Assembly (NCBI RefSeq): GCF_011067135.1
Contig: NZ_JAAMOW010000004.1
Span: forward strand, 372,001-436,000
Length of the DNA: 64,000 nt
Origin: Solimonas terrae
Lineage (GTDB): Bacteria > Pseudomonadota > Gammaproteobacteria > Nevskiales > Nevskiaceae
Direction of reading: 5' to 3'
Shown here: positions 33,927 to 49,901 of the stretch, piece after piece
Numbering within the stretch: position 1 is the first letter of the stretch
Layout of the letters: every line of letters starts with the position of its first letter
Translations under genes and position numbers: made by a program
The notes under the pieces: generated by a model
What the model was told of the DNA's origin: nothing
Seen by the model: only the letters and a program-made list of their open reading frames with translations
Databases searched by the model: none

Positions 33927-34480
33927 TGGGCGGCAAAATGAACATGAACGACAGCCCCGAAATCGAAGAACTGCATCGCGGTCGCTTTCTGCGACTGGTC
34001 CGCGATCGCCATTGGGAATACGTCACGCGTGTCAACAGCAGCGGTGCCGGCTTCATCGCCGCGCTGACCGATGCCGGTGAAGTCGTGCTGGTCGAGCAGT
34101 ACCGACTGCCGCTGCATGCCCGCACCATCGAATTGCCGGCCGGCATGATCGGCGACGAGGCGGCGTTCCAGGACGAAAGCATCGAGGCGTCGGCCTTGCG
34201 AGAGCTCGAAGAGGAAACCGGCTTTCGCGGCACGCATGCGCAGATTCTGATGTCCGGTCCGGTTGCCGCCGGCCTGACCAGCGAGATGCTGCACCTCGTG
34301 CGCATCCGCGGTCTGCAGCGCGTCGGCGCCGGCGGTGGTGTCGATGGCGAAGACATTACCGTGCATCTCGTGCCGCTTGCCGACGTCGACGGATGGCTGC
34401 GGCGCAAGCAGGGCGACGGCCTGCTGATCGAACCGCGCATTTATGCGGCCCTGTATTTCCTGTCGCGTGACGGCTGCTGA
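33926..34480 (+). CDS. NUDIX hydrolase, ADP-ribose-pyrophosphatase-like
   Basis: A 184-residue protein, start ATG overlapping the rlmJ stop by one base. The Nudix box is recognisable as SIEASALRELEEETGF with the glycine loop extended by two residues (IGDEAAFQDE). The upstream VVLVEQYRLPL and IELPAGMIGDEA resemble ADP-ribose/GDP-mannose pyrophosphatases of the NudF/NudK group. Its TGA is directly adjacent to the convergent PAS-GGDEF-EAL stop with no base between. Confidence 0.87.
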   Translation: MGGKMNMNDSPEIEELHRGRFLRLVRDRHWEYVTRVNSSGAGFIAALTDAGEVVLVEQYRLPLHARTIELPAGMIGDEAAFQDESIEASALRELEEETGFRGTHAQILMSGPVAAGLTSEMLHLVRIRGLQRVGAGGGVDGEDITVHLVPLADVDGWLRRKQGDGLLIEPRIYAALYFLSRDGC

Positions 34481-37000
34481 CTACGCGGCGCGCGGCGGCT
34501 CCAGCAGACGCGCGAAATCCTCTGCGCGAACACCGGGGCTGTAGCGGAATCCCTGCACCTCGTCGCAGCCGCGATCCAGCAAGTATTGCTCCTGCTCCTC
34601 CGTTTCCACGCCTTCGGCGATCACCCGGATGTCGAGGCTGCGCGCCATCGCGATGATGGCATTGACGACTGCGGCATCGGCGGCGTCGTTGGCGATGTCG
34701 CGCACGAATGATCGGTCGATCTTGATCTTGTCGATCGGGAAGCGCGTCAGATAGGCGAGGCTCGAATACCCCGTGCCGAAGTCGTCGACGACGATGGCGA
34801 TGCCGAGCCGACGCAGCTCGCGCAGCACTTCCGCGCTTTCCTCCGGGCTTTGCATCAGCATGCCTTCGGTGATTTCCAGTTCCATGCAATGCGCCGGCAG
34901 ACCGCTTTCCGTGAGCACTCTTTGCAGCAACTGTGGCAGATCCTTCTGCTGGAACTGCCGCGGCGACACGTTGACAGCCAGACGCAGATTGCGACCGGCG
35001 GTGCGCTGCAGTGCCACACATTCCCGGCAGGCGCTGTGCAGCACCCATTCGCCGAGCGTCAGGATCAGGCCGGTCTCCTCGGCAACCGGAATGAAACGAT
35101 CCGGCGATACCTCGCCGTGGCGTGGACTGGACCAGCGTACCAGCGCTTCCATGCCGACGATGCGGCCATCGCGCAGCGAGATCTCCGGCTGATAGACGAT
35201 GGTCAGTTCGCTGCTCTCGATTGCGCGACGCAATGCGGTGCCGAGCGCCAGTTTCTCTTCGGTCTGCTGCAGCATGGCCGTCGTGAACCAGTGGAAATTG
35301 CTGCGGCCGCTGGCCTTGGCGTGGTACATCGCGGTGTCGGCATTCTTCAGCAGCGCGCCGGGGTCGCTGCCGTCGGCCGGAAACATGCAGCCGCCGATGC
35401 TCGTCGTCACCAGCAGTTCGTGCCCGTCGAACGACATCGGCGCCGAGATCGTCCGCATCAGTTCATTGATCAGCGGCTGGACGTCGCTGGCCGAATGGAT
35501 GCCGGTCAGCACGATGACGAATTCGTCGCCCCCCAATCGCGCCACCGTGTCGACATCGCGTACGCGGCGCTGCAGGCGTTGCGAAATCTTCAGCAGCAGC
35601 TTGTCGCCGATCTGATGACCGAGTGAATCATTGATGCGCTTGAAGTGATCGAGATCGAGCATCAGCACGACGACACCGCCACCGCTGCGGCGGGCCTGAC
35701 GGATCGCGCTTTCGAGGCGGTCCAGCAGCAGCGTCCGGTTCGGCAGATTGGTCAGGGCGTCGTGATGTGCCATGTGGCGGATGAAGGCCTCGGCACGGCG
35801 GCGTTCGGTGATGTCGTAGGCCACCTTGAGGAAGCCGTTGACACGGCCGCTCTCGTCGCGCATCGCGGTGATCGCGATGTTGACCGGCACCCGCGAACCG
35901 TCGCGATGCACATAGGTCCACTCGCGCTCGTCGGCTGTGGTGCGGCTGCCGGAAGCGACGATGACCTGGAAGTTGGCGGGAATGTGCAGCCCGGTCTGGG
36001 TCGACAGCTCCTCGGCGCGGCGCTCGACCTCTGCCGGTTCGTGCATGACCATCGCCGACTGGCCGACCAGCGCCTGCGGCGGATAGCCGAGCAACTGTTC
36101 GGCCGCCGGATTGATCGCGACGATCTGCCCTTCGGTGTCGGTCGCGATGACGCTGAACGGCAGGCTGTCGAGGATGGCCTGGCGCAGGACACCGGCCTGC
36201 AACGAGCGCTGCAGACGGTCGGCGCTCAGGCGTTCGGTGATGTCGATCACCGAGGCGAGCACGAACTGCGCCTGCTCGATGCGCAGCGGATTGAGCCCGA
36301 TCTCGATCGGCACTTCGCTGCCGTTCTTGCGCAGGCCGTAAAGATCGCGGCCGGCCCCCATCGCGCGGGCGTCCGGCTGGCTGAAGAAACCGTTGCGCGA
36401 GCGCTCATGCTGATGCCGGAAGCGCTTCGGGATCAGTGACTCGATCGTCAGCTCCAGCAACTCCTGGCGGCTGTAACCGAACAGCTTCTCGGCCTGCGAG
36501 TTGACCAGCACGATGCCACCGCCGGCGTTGACCATCAGCATGGCATTCGGCGCCGCCTCGATGACCAGACGCAGGCGTTCCTCGCTGCGCTTGCGCTCGG
36601 TGATGTCGATGATCGACGCCAGCACGAACACGCCTTCCGGCATCTTCAGCGGATTGAGGCCGATCTCGATCGGCACCTCGCTGCCGTCCTTGCGTACGCC
36701 ATACAGGTCGCGACCTGCGCCCATGGATCGGGTATCGGGGTGCGCGAAGAAGCCACGTCGATAGCCGTGATGTGCGCCGCGAAAGCGTTGCGGCACCAGC
36801 ATTTCCACGGACTGGCCGAGCATTTCGCTGCGCAGGTGACCGAACAGGCGTTCCGTCTGCGAATTGACGAGGATGATCGTGCCCTGCTGGTCGACCATGA
36901 TCATCGCGTTCGGGGTCGCTTCGATGACCAGCCGCAGGCGCTGCTCTTCGCCGAGGGCGGGCAGGGGCCCGGGCGTTTCAGCGTGCACGTCGTTAGGCAT
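34481..37000 (-). CDS. PAS-PAS-PAS-GGDEF-EAL cyclic-di-GMP enzyme
   Basis: An 839-residue cytoplasmic protein without TM segments. Two similar PAS domains (~20-135 and ~140-258) share the segment DLYGxRKxGSEVPIEIGLNP, then a third PAS (~275-400). GGDEF at ~405-565 has ALTNLPNRTLLLDRL and RLGGDEFVIVL intact, so cyclase activity is possible. EAL at ~580-830 has GMEALVRW, LEITEG, DDFGTGYSSLAYL, KIDRSFV and VIAEGVET, so the metal sites look complete and phosphodiesterase activity is likely. One or other activity may dominate; sequence cannot say. Confidence 0.93.
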   Translation of the reverse strand: MPNDVHAETPGPLPALGEEQRLRLVIEATPNAMIMVDQQGTIILVNSQTERLFGHLRSEMLGQSVEMLVPQRFRGAHHGYRRGFFAHPDTRSMGAGRDLYGVRKDGSEVPIEIGLNPLKMPEGVFVLASIIDITERKRSEERLRLVIEAAPNAMLMVNAGGGIVLVNSQAEKLFGYSRQELLELTIESLIPKRFRHQHERSRNGFFSQPDARAMGAGRDLYGLRKNGSEVPIEIGLNPLRIEQAQFVLASVIDITERLSADRLQRSLQAGVLRQAILDSLPFSVIATDTEGQIVAINPAAEQLLGYPPQALVGQSAMVMHEPAEVERRAEELSTQTGLHIPANFQVIVASGSRTTADEREWTYVHRDGSRVPVNIAITAMRDESGRVNGFLKVAYDITERRRAEAFIRHMAHHDALTNLPNRTLLLDRLESAIRQARRSGGGVVVLMLDLDHFKRINDSLGHQIGDKLLLKISQRLQRRVRDVDTVARLGGDEFVIVLTGIHSASDVQPLINELMRTISAPMSFDGHELLVTTSIGGCMFPADGSDPGALLKNADTAMYHAKASGRSNFHWFTTAMLQQTEEKLALGTALRRAIESSELTIVYQPEISLRDGRIVGMEALVRWSSPRHGEVSPDRFIPVAEETGLILTLGEWVLHSACRECVALQRTAGRNLRLAVNVSPRQFQQKDLPQLLQRVLTESGLPAHCMELEITEGMLMQSPEESAEVLRELRRLGIAIVVDDFGTGYSSLAYLTRFPIDKIKIDRSFVRDIANDAADAAVVNAIIAMARSLDIRVIAEGVETEEQEQYLLDRGCDEVQGFRYSPGVRAEDFARLLEPPRAA

Positions 37001-37124
37001 GTCGGCGGCCAGAGGCGGGAATCGTCCGGAATTTAGGCCGCCAGCACCCCTCGCGCGGGCGCGCGGGCGCCGAACGTATCGAATCGGCCGACCGGCGAGT
37101 GGGCGGCCGGCAGGTCGGCTGCCG

Positions 37125-37715
37125 TCAGGGCGCGAACAGCAGGGTCAGTTCCAGGCCGACGGTCTTGCCCTCGATGGTGGGTGTCAGGCTGACGCGCTGC
37201 CTGCCTTGATACGGCGTGGTGATCAATTTGGAGATGCCGTAGGAAAGCGCACAGCCGGCGATGACGTCGCGCAGGTGGTGGTAGTGCTCGTCGACACGCG
37301 AGTAGCCGGTGAATATCGCGGTGCCGTACAGCGGCAGGCTGTATTGCCAGCCGTAGCGATCACTGATGAACGCGGCCGCCGAACAGGCTGCCGAGGTGTG
37401 GCCGGACGGAAACGATTCATTTCCGCCGTTCGGACGCTTGCCCCAGGCGGTGTGATCGAAGCTGTATTTCAGAACCTCGGTGGCTGCAAAGCTCGCGGCA
37501 AAATCGTAGGCGTACTGCCTGGTGCCCTGATAGTCGCCCTTGTACAAGGTCACGCCGGTGGCGACCAGCGGGTTGAGCACCTGGAAGATATCGCCTGCGG
37601 CGAGGTCCGGATCGTCGTGCAGTTCGCTGACGATGCCACCGGCCTGCGCAGTCGGTGTGCAGAGCACGGTCAGTGACAGTGCCACGCCAGCCGCGCCCGC
37701 GCCTATCGCCCGCAT
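37125..37715 (-). CDS. Exported PAP2-family acid phosphatase
   Basis: A 196-residue protein with a signal peptide (AGAAGVALSLTVLCTPTAQA) and the three PAP2 phosphatase blocks: KRPNGGNESFPSGHTSAAC (motifs 1 and 2, residues ~92-110) and SRVDEHYHHLRDVIAG (motif 3, ~138-153). The active-site Arg and both His are present. It may act on lipid phosphates or periplasmic phosphomonoesters. It is divergent from thiC. Confidence 0.88.
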   Translation of the reverse strand: MRAIGAGAAGVALSLTVLCTPTAQAGGIVSELHDDPDLAAGDIFQVLNPLVATGVTLYKGDYQGTRQYAYDFAASFAATEVLKYSFDHTAWGKRPNGGNESFPSGHTSAACSAAAFISDRYGWQYSLPLYGTAIFTGYSRVDEHYHHLRDVIAGCALSYGISKLITTPYQGRQRVSLTPTIEGKTVGLELTLLFAP

Positions 37716-37736
37716 TCCACCGTTCCTCGCAAGTAG

Positions 37737-39908
<2,172 letters not shown>

Positions 39909-39988
39909 CGGGGGTGCTTCCGGAGATCCGGTATCGCGCGTTGCATTAGTACTAGAGCCGGACTCGTCCGGCGCCGGAGCACGGACCG

Positions 39989-41761
39989 ATGAGAAGATCG
40001 ATGTGGTTGCGCCTGCCGATCACGCTGCTGCTGGCAGCCGGAATGGTCACGCCGGTGCTCGCCGACGGACCGGTATCGATCTCCGCGCGCGCGCTCGATG
40101 CGACTGCGCCCCCGACGACGATGGCGGCGCTGGCCGATGCCAGACCGGTGGTCGCGCCGCACGCGATGGTGGTCTCGGCCCAGCATCTGGCGACCGAAGT
40201 CGGGGTGCAGATCCTGAAGCGCGGCGGCAATGCGATCGACGCCGCCGTTGCTGTCGGTTACGCGCTGGCGGTCGTGCATCCCTGCTGCGGCAATATCGGC
40301 GGCGGCGGCTTCATGCTGATTCATCTTGCCGACGGTCAAGACGTTTTCCTCGACTTCCGCGAGAAGGCGCCGGGCAAGGCAACGCCGACGATGTTCCAGG
40401 ACGACAACGGCACCGTCGTCAGTGGGCGCAGCACCATGACCTGGCTCGGCGTCGGTGTGCCCGGCACGGTGATGGGCCTGGAGGCAGCGCGGACGAAGTA
40501 CGGCAGCCTGAGCCGCAGCCAGCTGATGCAGCCGGCGATCGATCTCGCCCGCAAGGGTTATGTGCTGCAGCAGGGCGACATCAACATTCTCGGTAGCCGC
40601 ACGGCCGACTTCGCGAAGTCGCCGAACGTAGCGGCGATTTTCCTCAAACAGGGGCAAGCCCTGCAGGTCGGCGAGCGGCTGGTGCAGCCGCAGCTCGCGC
40701 ACACGCTGGAGCTGATCGAAAAATCCGGCCCCGATGCGTTCTATCACGGGCCGATCGCCCACTCGCTGGTGATGGCGAGCATCGCCCACGGTGGCATTCT
40801 GTCGATGCAGGATCTCGCCGACTACCGGGTGCAATGGGACGCGCCGGTGGCCTGCAGCTATCATGGCTACCGCATCGTCTCCGCGCCGCCGCCGAGCTCC
40901 GGCGGCACCACGATCTGCCAGATCCTGCAGATTCTCGAACCCTATCCGCTCCAGCAATGGGGCTATGGTGCCGCGCCGAGCGTGCACGTCATCGCCGAGG
41001 CCGAGCGCCGCGCGTTCGCAGATCGCAACACGTATCTCGGCGATCCGGCCTTCGTGAAGAATCCGCTCGATCAGCTGCTCTCGAGCGCGCACGCCGAGCA
41101 GCTTCGCAGCACGATCAGGGCCGACCGCGCGACGCCTTCGAGCGAGATCCACGGCAGCCTGCCGGCCGATGAAGGCCAGCACACGACGCACTATTCGATC
41201 GTCGATGCCAGCGGCAATGCGGTCAGCGTGACATACACGATCAACTATCTGTTCGGCATCGCGCAGATCGCCGGCGACACCGGGTTCTTCCTCAACAACG
41301 AGATGGACGACTTCACCGCCAAGCCCGGCGTGCCGAACGGCTTCGGGCTCGTGCAGGGCAAGGTCAATCAGGTCGAGGCCGGCAAGCGGCCGCTCAGTTC
41401 GATGTCGCCGACCATCGTGCTGAAGGACGGCAAGCTCTACATGGTGACCGGCAGCCCCGGCGGTTCGACCATCATCTCGACCACCCTGCAGAGCTTTCTC
41501 AATGTCGCGGCTTTCGGCATGAACATGCAGCAGTCGGTCGATGCGCCGCGCCTGCACATGCAGTGGCTGCCGGACCTGATCGCCGTCGAACCCGGCTTGC
41601 TGACGCCGGACGTGCAGGCGCGGCTCGAAGCGATGGGCCACACGATCCACGAGGTGAAATCCTGGGGCGCCGACGAGGCCATCCTCGTCGATCCGCAGGG
41701 CGGCACCCTGCACGGCGCCAACGACCGGCGGCGTCCGGCCGGACTGGCGGCGGGCTACTGA
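39989..41761 (+). CDS. ggt: Gamma-glutamyltransferase
   Basis: A 590-residue periplasmic enzyme that cleaves glutathione and other gamma-glutamyl compounds. Signal peptide (LPITLLLAAGMVTPVLA), then the large subunit with QHLATEVGVQILKRGGNAID, CCGNIGGGGFMLIH, LDFREKAPGKATP. The autoprocessing site and nucleophile are Thr399 in GQHTTHYSIVD, followed by NNEMDDF and MSPTIVLKDGKLYMVTGSPGG in the small subunit. Convergent with rarD, 10 bp apart. Confidence 0.95.
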   Translation: MRRSMWLRLPITLLLAAGMVTPVLADGPVSISARALDATAPPTTMAALADARPVVAPHAMVVSAQHLATEVGVQILKRGGNAIDAAVAVGYALAVVHPCCGNIGGGGFMLIHLADGQDVFLDFREKAPGKATPTMFQDDNGTVVSGRSTMTWLGVGVPGTVMGLEAARTKYGSLSRSQLMQPAIDLARKGYVLQQGDINILGSRTADFAKSPNVAAIFLKQGQALQVGERLVQPQLAHTLELIEKSGPDAFYHGPIAHSLVMASIAHGGILSMQDLADYRVQWDAPVACSYHGYRIVSAPPPSSGGTTICQILQILEPYPLQQWGYGAAPSVHVIAEAERRAFADRNTYLGDPAFVKNPLDQLLSSAHAEQLRSTIRADRATPSSEIHGSLPADEGQHTTHYSIVDASGNAVSVTYTINYLFGIAQIAGDTGFFLNNEMDDFTAKPGVPNGFGLVQGKVNQVEAGKRPLSSMSPTIVLKDGKLYMVTGSPGGSTIISTTLQSFLNVAAFGMNMQQSVDAPRLHMQWLPDLIAVEPGLLTPDVQARLEAMGHTIHEVKSWGADEAILVDPQGGTLHGANDRRRPAGLAAGY

Positions 41762-41771
41762 GCCGAGCGCT

Positions 41772-42683
41772 TCAAGCCGTTGCCAGCTGCACTCGCGGCC
41801 GGCGCGCGCGCCAGAGACCGTCGCCGGCGTAGACCACCAGCGCCAGCCAGATCAGGCCGAAGCCGATCGCCTGCACGTGCGTGAACGCCTCGTGGAACAC
41901 GAAGATGCCGCCGAGGAACTGCATGGTCGGCGCCACGTACTGCATCAGGCCGATCGTCGACAGCGGCACGCGACGCACGCCGTACGCGAACAACACCAGC
42001 GGTACCGCCGTGATGACGCCGCCGGCGATCAGCAGAACGGCGAGCAGCGGGCCATGCGCCGCGAACTGCAGCGTCCCCGCATGCGCCGCCCAGGCCAGAT
42101 ACGCGAACATCAGCGGCGTGATCAGCAGGGTCTCGACGCCGAGGCCGGCGACCGCATCGACGACCACCATCTTGCGCACGAGGCCGTAGGTGCCGAACGA
42201 CACGGCGAGCGTCAAGGCGATCCACGGCGGCCGGCCGACCTGCCAGCTTAGCCAGGCGACTCCCAGCGCGGCGATCGACACGGCCAGCCACTGTGCACGG
42301 TTCAGGCGCTCGCTCAGCACGAATACGCCAAGCAGCACGCTGACCAGCGGATTGATGAAATAGCCGAGGCTGGATTCGAGCACATGGCCGTTGCCGACGG
42401 CCCAGACATAGACCAGCCAGTTGATGCTGATCAGCGAGGCCGAAGCGGCGAGCCGTATGGCGACGGTCCGGTCACGCAGCGCGGCGGTGATCTTGCCGAG
42501 CTCGCCGCGCCACGCCAGGTAGCCGAACACGAACAGGCAGGCCCAGACCACACGGTGCGCCATGATCTCGATCGAGCCGGCCGGCTTGAGCAGGCTGATG
42601 TAGAGCGGCAGCAGCCCCCAGGTCAGGAACGCCGCGAACGCAGCCATGAAGCCGCGCCGGTAGGTGGTTTCGTCTTCGCTCAT
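41772..42683 (-). CDS. rarD: EamA-family transporter RarD
   Basis: A 303-residue integral membrane protein with about ten TM helices in two EamA halves. FLTWGLLPLYISLLKPAGSIEIMAHR is the RarD signature at the N-terminus, with SINWLVYVWAVGNGHVLESSLGYF and NPLVSVLLGVFVLSERLNRAQW next, as in chloramphenicol-sensitivity RarD. Substrate unknown; probably a metabolite exporter. It overlaps the GST gene by 4 bp. Confidence 0.9.
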   Translation of the reverse strand: MSEDETTYRRGFMAAFAAFLTWGLLPLYISLLKPAGSIEIMAHRVVWACLFVFGYLAWRGELGKITAALRDRTVAIRLAASASLISINWLVYVWAVGNGHVLESSLGYFINPLVSVLLGVFVLSERLNRAQWLAVSIAALGVAWLSWQVGRPPWIALTLAVSFGTYGLVRKMVVVDAVAGLGVETLLITPLMFAYLAWAAHAGTLQFAAHGPLLAVLLIAGGVITAVPLVLFAYGVRRVPLSTIGLMQYVAPTMQFLGGIFVFHEAFTHVQAIGFGLIWLALVVYAGDGLWRARRPRVQLATA

Positions 42684-43402
42684 GCCGCGTGCTCCCGGAA
42701 CGGGGTGGGTGCCGGCCGCGCCGGCAGGGGGTCATCGAGGTTCACACCTTCGTCGGCGAAGGCTTGGCGAACGCTGTCACGTGCGAGCGTGCGCTGTGTC
42801 AGAGCCGTCCAGCGCGGGTACTGATGCTCTGGCGCAAAGCCATAGCGCTTCGCCCAGCGGTAAAACACGATCAGATAGGCGTCGACGACACTGAATCGGC
42901 CGACGCTGAAGTCCGCCTCGAGTACCTGCTCGGGCAGCCGCGATTCGAGATCGCTCCAGTCGCGCTTCAGCAGTGCGCGGCCGCTGGATTCCACGGCGGC
43001 CTGTGCGCCGGGGTCCTGCGCATAGCGCGCCGGATAGAAAACCTGCATGAACGCATGGGCGTGCACGTCGGTGGCGAGCCACGACAGCCACTCCCAGGCC
43101 TGCGCCGCGCGTGCCGGTTCGGCCGGCAGGAGTCGGGCCTGCGGGTGGCGGGAGGCGAGAAACTGCAGGATCGCGAGATTTTCCGTCAGCACGCCTTCCT
43201 GACCGTCGAGTCGATACCGCAGCACCGGCACATGCCCGCGCGGATTGAGCGCCAGGAATTCCGGCCGACGCTGGTCGCCGGACGGCAGCAGCAAGCGCGT
43301 CGTCGCGTAGTCGGCGAGGCCGGCGCGGCGAATCTCTTCGAGCGCAATGTGCGCCGCCAGCGAGCAGGCGCCGGGCGCGTAATAGAGTCGGTAATGGGTC
43401 AT
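42680..43402 (-). CDS. Glutathione S-transferase family protein
   Basis: A 240-residue protein with an N-terminal thioredoxin-like GST domain: YRLYYAPGACSLAAHIALEE (residues 4-23), the VPVLRYRLDGQEGVLTENLAIL segment with the glutathione-binding Pro and the Glu-Asn pair in place of Glu-Ser, then the all-helical C-terminal domain. The ATG at 43402 is preceded by GGAGG, so I prefer it to a start 54 bp upstream. First gene of GST-rarD, divergent from a LysR regulator. Confidence 0.88.
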   Translation of the reverse strand: MTHYRLYYAPGACSLAAHIALEEIRRAGLADYATTRLLLPSGDQRRPEFLALNPRGHVPVLRYRLDGQEGVLTENLAILQFLASRHPQARLLPAEPARAAQAWEWLSWLATDVHAHAFMQVFYPARYAQDPGAQAAVESSGRALLKRDWSDLESRLPEQVLEADFSVGRFSVVDAYLIVFYRWAKRYGFAPEHQYPRWTALTQRTLARDSVRQAFADEGVNLDDPLPARPAPTPFREHAA

Positions 43403-43480
43403 CGCGGAGCCTCCGGCTCTTGAACGGCGCGCAGTCTGCGCGAGCGCCCACGCCAAGGGAATCGAAGTCTTTTGCGATCA

Positions 43481-43501
43481 ACTGTGAGCGGAATTCACAG
43501 T
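43481..43501. promoter_or_regulatory. Perfect palindrome, candidate LysR-type operator
   Basis: ACTGTGA-N7-TCACAGT: perfect 7-bp arms, 20 bp upstream of the LysR ATG and within the 119-bp gap to the GST gene. It contains the T-N11-A pattern expected for LysR regulators. The N7 spacing is wrong for a CRP site (TGTGA-N6-TCACA). Confidence 0.65.
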
Positions 43502-43521
43502 GGACGGCATACACTGCCGGC

Positions 43522-44400
43522 ATGGCCATTCGCCTTCCACCGCTCGCCAGCTTGCAGGCCTTCGAGGCCGCCATGCGGCATCGCTCGTATACGCGTGCGG
43601 CACGGGAACTGGCGCTGACGCACGGCGCCATCAGCCATCACATCGCGACGCTGGAAGAACGACTCGGCGTACGCCTGTTCGAACGCGAAGGCCGGCAGAT
43701 GATGCCGACCGAACACGGCCGCATCCTCGTCGTCAAAGTGCGCCAGGCGCTGGGCTTGCTCGAACGCAGCTTTGCGCACGCGACGCCGACCGAACACCGG
43801 ACCCTGAATCTCAGCGTGTTGCCGTCACTCGCGAGCCGCTGGCTGGTGCCGCGGCTCGGCGGCTTCAACGCGCGCCATCCACAGATCGATCTGTGTCTGG
43901 ATGTGCGCGCCGAACTGGCCGACCTTGCGGCCGGCGACGCCGACGCCGCAATCCGCTTCGGTGCCGGCGGCTGGCCCGACGTACAGCAGGTGCGCCTGAT
44001 GGGCGACGAACTGTTCTGCGTCTGCGCCCCGGCCTACAACAACGGGGCCCTGCCGACGAGTCCGGCGGAACTGGCCGGACATACGTTGCTGCGCAATCCC
44101 TGGCTGCCGTGGGAGCCGTGGCTGCACGCCGCGAATCTCGATTTTCGCGAGCCGAAGCGTGGGCCGGTGTTCACCGACTCGGCCGTACTGCTCGACGCCG
44201 CGGCCGCCGGCCTGGGAATCGCGCTCGCGCGGCGCACGCTGGTCGAGGGCGATCTGCAAAGCGGACGGCTGCAGCGCCTGTTCGATCTCAGTGTCACCGA
44301 TCCGTCGTCGTACTTCTTCGTCTGGCGCGCCGACCATCCGAGACTCGATGCCCTGTTCGCGCTGCGCGACTGGCTGCTGGAACAGAATCAGGCGCACTAG
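43522..44400 (+). CDS. LysR-family regulator, GcvA-like
   Basis: A 292-residue LTTR with the N-terminal winged helix PLASLQAFEAAMRHRSYTRAA, LALTHGAISHHIATLEERLGV and LFEREGRQMMPTEHGR (residues ~6-70), then the substrate-binding domain starting NLSVLPSLASRWLVPRLGGF, which resembles the GcvA/AmpR-type effector domain. Starting at ATG 43522 avoids running the start through the palindrome. Divergent from GST-rarD, which it probably controls along with itself. The effector is unknown. Confidence 0.9.
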   Translation: MAIRLPPLASLQAFEAAMRHRSYTRAARELALTHGAISHHIATLEERLGVRLFEREGRQMMPTEHGRILVVKVRQALGLLERSFAHATPTEHRTLNLSVLPSLASRWLVPRLGGFNARHPQIDLCLDVRAELADLAAGDADAAIRFGAGGWPDVQQVRLMGDELFCVCAPAYNNGALPTSPAELAGHTLLRNPWLPWEPWLHAANLDFREPKRGPVFTDSAVLLDAAAAGLGIALARRTLVEGDLQSGRLQRLFDLSVTDPSSYFFVWRADHPRLDALFALRDWLLEQNQAH

Positions 44401-44424
44401 CTCATGAGCGGTGCGTTTCGATGA

Positions 44425-44973
44425 TCACGACCCCGTTGCGGATTGTCCCGCAGAGGGCGGCGCATTCAGCAACTCGTTGATCTCGTCTATGAAGTGGTCG
44501 AGGCTCTTTTCGGAATAGCCAACATGATGCTCAGCGATGCGGCCGTCCTTGCCGATGATGAACATATTGGGAATGCTTTTCACGCCGTATTTTCCAGTCA
44601 AGCCCGTGCTTGCCCAGCCGAGCGTCAGAGGGAGCGTCTTGAAGACAATTTTGATCCGTCGAAATAGGTCCCAGCTTTCGTGGTAGTTCATGGCGACAAT
44701 CGCAAGTTTGCCCTGTGCGGCCGGCACTTGTGCGAGCCGGCCCAGAGTGTCCATTTCATTCAGACATGGACCGCACCAAGATGCCCAGAACGTCAGCACA
44801 ACGACTTGCCCGTGCAGAGCATTGAGATCGATCGGCTCGCCATGCTGGTCGTTGCCGAAGTCATTCAGCGCTATCGGCATGTCGCCAATCTGCGGCACCG
44901 CCGATTCGGATGCATGGGCGCCCGAAACAATAAATGCCGCCCAAAGCGCGGCCACGACCACACTTTTTTTCAT
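44425..44973 (-). CDS. TlpA-like exported thioredoxin-fold protein
   Basis: A 182-residue protein with a signal peptide (VVVAALWAAFIVSGAHA) and a thioredoxin fold carrying WASWCGPC (residues ~68-75), so a reducing or disulfide-handling role outside the cytoplasm is likely. NYHESWDLFRRIK and SIPNMFIIGKDGRIAEHHVG are the cis-Pro region. A hand count of 44521-44820 gives about 55% GC, below its neighbours near 68%, so it may be a recent acquisition. It stands alone, 24 bp past the convergent LysR gene. The 175 bp between its start and lhr hold nothing I recognise. Confidence 0.88.
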   Translation of the reverse strand: MKKSVVVAALWAAFIVSGAHASESAVPQIGDMPIALNDFGNDQHGEPIDLNALHGQVVVLTFWASWCGPCLNEMDTLGRLAQVPAAQGKLAIVAMNYHESWDLFRRIKIVFKTLPLTLGWASTGLTGKYGVKSIPNMFIIGKDGRIAEHHVGYSEKSLDHFIDEINELLNAPPSAGQSATGS

Positions 44974-45148
44974 CGATCTACTTCTCCTTGGCCATCGGTG
45001 AGCGTTCGCTCGTCCACTGTGCCCGGCCCAAATCCGCGGTGCTGGCGATGACGCCTTGTATCACGGCTCGCAGGATCGGTTTCGCGACAGGGATCACATC
45101 AACTTGCAGCCTGGATGGCATCCATGATGCCGGCCTGCGTGATCGATG

Positions 45149-49696
<4,548 letters not shown>

Positions 49697-49901
49697 ATGG
49701 GCCTAGCTTAGAGCGTTTGGGGCTCAGGAAATGCGCCTCGGCGTTCGCGCGAGCCAGGCGTCTCCTCCGACCGACTGCCGCCGGTGCCGGCCGCGTGCCC
49801 GCTCGTCACGCCGACGAACGGCGAGGTGACTTCCGATGGCCATCGTTTGCTATGGTCGCCAAAGATTCACGCAAACGTCACAAGAAGGACACACGAACGT
49901 C

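Noticed and set aside
43482-43500. The stretch TGTGAGCGGAATTCACA looks like part of the E. coli lac operator or a CRP site.
   Set aside because: The CRP consensus has a 6-nt spacer and this has 7; the resemblance to the lac operator covers only half of it. A LysR operator explains it better.
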